Shown: positions 61,535-64,000 of the stretch, one piece after another
How positions within the stretch are numbered: position 1 is the first letter of the stretch
Layout of the letters: each line of letters opens with the position of its first letter
Assembly: GCA_037718865.1 (NCBI GenBank)
Contig: JBBJMP010000001.1
Span: 124,001 to 188,000, forward strand
DNA length: 64,000 nucleotides
Reading direction: 5' to 3'
DNA from: JADCRZ01 sp037718865
Lineage (GTDB): Bacteria; Bacteroidota; Bacteroidia; Chitinophagales; Chitinophagaceae
Notes under the pieces: model-generated
Databases searched by the model: none
Told to the model about the DNA's origin: nothing
What the model saw: only the letters and a program-made list of their open reading frames with translations
Made by a program: the position numbers and the translations under genes

Positions 61535-62629
61535 TTATTGATTTAACACTTTACAAATTTCGTTTGCCACCCGTACATCTGCATCGGTAAATGCCAATGC
61601 ACCAATGTTCTTACTCAGCGCTGATTGCCTTTGTTCGTCTTTGGCAAGTGCAACGATTGTGGGGACAAGGGTTTCTCTTGCCTCGCTATCACGTATCATA
61701 AGACCTGCATTTTTGTCTAGCAGGTTCTGTGCATTTACCGTCTGGTGATCTTCCGCTGCAAACGGGTAAGGAACAAATAAAACGGGCTTTGCCATTACAC
61801 ACAGTTCTGCTATGGCCATAGCTCCCGCCCGCGAAATAACCACATCCGCCGCAGCAAATGCGTATTCCATCTGCATGATAAAATCTCCGGCCCAGACATG
61901 CTGCCTTCCTTTGGATACTTCCCTTGCCCGTTCTGCATATGGTTTACCTGTTTGCCAGATGAGCTGAAGATCGTGCTGAAGGAACGCATCTATATTTTGT
62001 GCAATAGCATCATTTATACTCTGCGCACCAAGGCTTCCACCCATAGATAACACTGTCTTTTTTTGCGGATCAAGTCCAAAAAATTCAATACCTTCCTTGT
62101 GTGTAACCCTGACCTGGGATATCGTTTCCCGGACAGGATTACCGGTGAGCACTATTTTATCTGCGGGAAAAAATCTTTCCATGCCTTCACTGGCGACAAA
62201 TACCCTGATAGCATCTCTTGAAAGAAGTATGTTGGCCCTTCCCGCAAAAGAATTTGATTCATGGATAAAACTGGGGATGCCCTTCTGCTGTGCATATTTT
62301 AATACCGGGAAACTTGAGTATCCTCCTACACCTACTACTGCATCCGGCTTGAATTCACTCACGATATTTCTCACCTGAAACAGGCTTTTTACAAGTTTAA
62401 ATGGTAGCGCCATATTTTTTATCAAAGAACTCCGGTTAAATCCTATAATGTCTAACCCTATGATTCTGTACCCCGCCTGCGGCACCCTTTCCATTTCCAT
62501 TTTCCCTTTGGCCCCTACAAATAATATATCCGTCTCCGGGTGCATCCTTTTTAAAGCATTAGCAATGGCTATGGCCGGAAATATATGGCCACCTGTTCCA
62601 CCTCCTGCCATGATCAGTTTTTTATTCAC
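61535..62629 (-). CDS. murG: UDP-GlcNAc:undecaprenyl-pyrophosphoryl-MurNAc-pentapeptide transferase
   Basis: 364-aa GT28 glycosyltransferase that converts lipid I to lipid II at the cytoplasmic face. The lipid-binding loop is MAGGGTGGHIFP, with GGGTGGH at 9-15, and further G-loops are GVGGYSSFP and SMGGSLGAQSIN. The start is GTG at 62629, overlapping the ftsW stop by four bases (GTGA), which fits translational coupling; the longer open frame to 63028 is inside ftsW. A 34-base gap separates it from murC. Confidence 0.95.
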   Translation of the reverse strand: MNKKLIMAGGGTGGHIFPAIAIANALKRMHPETDILFVGAKGKMEMERVPQAGYRIIGLDIIGFNRSSLIKNMALPFKLVKSLFQVRNIVSEFKPDAVVGVGGYSSFPVLKYAQQKGIPSFIHESNSFAGRANILLSRDAIRVFVASEGMERFFPADKIVLTGNPVRETISQVRVTHKEGIEFFGLDPQKKTVLSMGGSLGAQSINDAIAQNIDAFLQHDLQLIWQTGKPYAERAREVSKGRQHVWAGDFIMQMEYAFAAADVVISRAGAMAIAELCVMAKPVLFVPYPFAAEDHQTVNAQNLLDKNAGLMIRDSEARETLVPTIVALAKDEQRQSALSKNIGALAFTDADVRVANEICKVLNQ

Positions 62630-63828
62630 ATCGCTTCCCTCCTGTTTCCCTCCAACTGTTCTACATTCCTGGCCACACTTAAGATTATACCGATAGCCAG
62701 ACAGGTAAAAAGAAAGGAACTTCCACCCATGCTTATCAACGGCAATGTGACACCTGTTACCGGAAACAAGTTGACGTTTACTGCCATGTTGGTTACTGCC
62801 TGCATTACCAGCGTGAAGCTCAATCCCAGGGCCAGAAAAGCACCAAAAGCATAAGGGCATTTCCTGAATAATCTTATACTCCTCAATAAAAAGGTGAGGT
62901 AGATCATCAATATAAATGCTCCTCCGATGAGGCCATACTCTTCTATGATAATGGCATAAATAAAATCTGAATAGGGATGGGGAAGAAAGTTGCGCTGCTC
63001 GCTGTTCCCCGGACCCAGTCCCAACCATCCGCCTTTTGCGATGGCTATTTTTGCCTGATTTACCTGGTAATTACTTTCATTATCAATATCCTTTCCACCA
63101 TAAATAAAATTGTCAACGCGATTTACCCAGGTACTTGCCCTTGCAAATAATTTTGACCGTTCTTCGGTTCTTACTCTTTCTCCTCCATCCGATTTATGCT
63201 GGTAAACGGCTGCCAGCACCAGGATGAACACCGGGATCAGCGCGATGGTAATTACGAGTAACAGATGCCTGGTATTTACGCGCCCGATAAACAACAACAA
63301 CAGGCTGGTGGCACCGATCAGCAAAGCAGTTGACAGGTTGGCCGGCGCAATGAGGACACAAATAATAACAATTGGAGTAATGACCGGAACAAATCCTTTT
63401 TTAAAGTCTTTAATAACCTGTTGCTTTTTACTTAGCAGGCGGCTTACGTAAATGAACAAGGCCAGTTTAGCCAGGTCGGACGTCTGGAAGGTCAGCCGGA
63501 TGATCGGCAACCTTATCCAGCGGCTGCCTTCATTGAGCCTGACCCCGAAAAACAGCGTGTATATCAACAGCGGTATTACAATCAGGAAAAGTATCAGCGA
63601 TATTTTTGAGTAAATGGTATAGTTCACTCTGTGTGCAAAATAAATTACTGCAATCCCCAGGGCTATGAATGCAATCTGCTTAAACAGGTAAGACTCTGTA
63701 CTCTTGCTCATCCGGTAAGCCAGCGTACCCGTAGAACTATAGATGACCAGCATCGATGCCATAGCCAGGACCACCACGATGGCCCAAATTACTTTATCGC
63801 CCTTTGTTCTATGCAGGATCTGATTCAT
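62626..63828 (-). CDS. ftsW: Cell division protein FtsW (SEDS peptidoglycan glycosyltransferase)
   Basis: 400-aa polytopic membrane protein with about ten helices. The SEDS signature near the C-terminus is visible (NLFPVTGVTLPLISMGGSS), as is GPGNSEQRNFLPHPYSDFIYAII in the large extracytoplasmic loop. Together with its partner transpeptidase it polymerises lipid II at the septum. It starts 15 bases after the murD stop and overlaps murG by four bases. FtsW rather than RodA is chosen from the dcw position. Confidence 0.95.
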   Translation of the reverse strand: MNQILHRTKGDKVIWAIVVVLAMASMLVIYSSTGTLAYRMSKSTESYLFKQIAFIALGIAVIYFAHRVNYTIYSKISLILFLIVIPLLIYTLFFGVRLNEGSRWIRLPIIRLTFQTSDLAKLALFIYVSRLLSKKQQVIKDFKKGFVPVITPIVIICVLIAPANLSTALLIGATSLLLLFIGRVNTRHLLLVITIALIPVFILVLAAVYQHKSDGGERVRTEERSKLFARASTWVNRVDNFIYGGKDIDNESNYQVNQAKIAIAKGGWLGLGPGNSEQRNFLPHPYSDFIYAIIIEEYGLIGGAFILMIYLTFLLRSIRLFRKCPYAFGAFLALGLSFTLVMQAVTNMAVNVNLFPVTGVTLPLISMGGSSFLFTCLAIGIILSVARNVEQLEGNRREAM

Positions 63829-63843
63829 ACTATTTTTGTTATC

Positions 63844-64000
63844 TCACAAATTTTTTACCGCTTCCTTAAACTGCTTGCCACGATCTTCATAATTGCTAAA
63901 CAAGTCGAAACTGGCACAGGCCGGACTTAACAATACAACATCATTCTTGTCGGCCAACCGGAATGCAACCTGAACGGCCTGACTTGCGCTGGCCGTATCA
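63844..64000 (-). CDS. murD: UDP-N-acetylmuramoylalanine-D-glutamate ligase, C-terminal fragment (cut by window edge)
   Basis: The last 52 codons run off the right edge. They read DVVLLSPACASFDLFSNYEDRG, split here as ...LLSPACASFD and LFSNYEDRG..., then KQFKEAVKNL and stop. LSPACASFD plus the FxxYxxRG end is the MurD C-terminal signature. This completes the dcw order murD-ftsW-murG-murC-ftsQ-ftsA-ftsZ. Confidence 0.92.
   Translation of the reverse strand, partial: DTASASQAVQVAFRLADKNDVVLLSPACASFDLFSNYEDRGKQFKEAVKNL

Noticed and set aside
62630..63028. Upstream extension of the murG open frame
   Set aside because: It falls inside ftsW in another frame; MurG family similarity begins only at the GTG at 62629.

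Overview
The window reads as a chromosomal segment of a Bacteroidota bacterium, most likely family Chitinophagaceae (Chitinophagia). Evidence: Bacteroidota-specific families (DUF4293, DUF6427, DUF6807/PmoA-like, the FtsZ with a very long acidic/proline-rich tail), Bacteroidota-type promoter elements (TTG-N19-TAnnTTTG upstream of glyA), weak or absent Shine-Dalgarno sequences, a CcmB/CcmC/CcmD cytochrome c module and mirrored intergenic repeats typical of the phylum. No rRNA, tRNA, CRISPR array, transposase or prophage gene was found. Genes are dense and mostly housekeeping.

Layout. 1-3.5 kb: a minus-strand nucleotide-sugar operon (DegT aminotransferase, ugd, UDP-glucuronate decarboxylase, start of a second nucleotide-sugar dehydrogenase), divergent from waaA (Kdo transferase). 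5-10 kb: hypothetical gene, tdk, ccmB-ccmC-ccmD and glutamate dehydrogenase. 10-16 kb: DUF6807 protein, an HsdR_N-like nuclease-fold protein, AMP nucleosidase, a fused Dpp/Opp ATPase and dnaA with a 650-bp AT-rich upstream region rich in palindromes. 16.5-25 kb: FAD dehydrogenase, NatA/NatB-like exporter, M28 peptidase, a coiled-coil secreted protein behind a triple half-site operator, a nitronate monooxygenase relic and a sugar nucleotidyltransferase. 25-37 kb: glyA, DUF4293, uvrA, ECF sigma factor, a candidate small RNA with a strong terminator, dsbD plus a DsbD-alpha-like partner, purQ, DUF6427 and a secreted protein. 37-46 kb: kup, two tandem alpha/beta hydrolases, then an accessory island between two LD-carboxypeptidase paralogues. 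46-55 kb: metG, a 141-bp tandem repeat, a fadB/fadN-type fusion, an ABC-2 exporter, an M16 peptidase relic and a TIGR01777 epimerase. 55-64 kb: the dcw cell-wall/division cluster on the minus strand (murD, ftsW, murG, murC, ftsQ, ftsA, ftsZ).

The most interesting locus is the four-gene operon at 41967-45236. It encodes a small all-helical stand-alone protein, an ABC ATPase with a helical N-terminal extension, an 8-TM membrane protein and a TIR-domain protein with a helical N-terminal adaptor. The helical regions of the three soluble proteins resemble each other and the effector-associated (death-like) domains of bacterial conflict systems. I infer an NAD-consuming or signalling TIR effector wired by homotypic adaptor contacts to an ABC-type membrane sensor. 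The operon is more AT-rich than its neighbours and sits between two LD-carboxypeptidase paralogues, consistent with an acquired defence module.

Other notable structure: two genes reduced to their N- and C-terminal ends by internal deletion, four mirrored intergenic repeats acting as likely bidirectional terminators, and the dnaA-proximal candidate origin.
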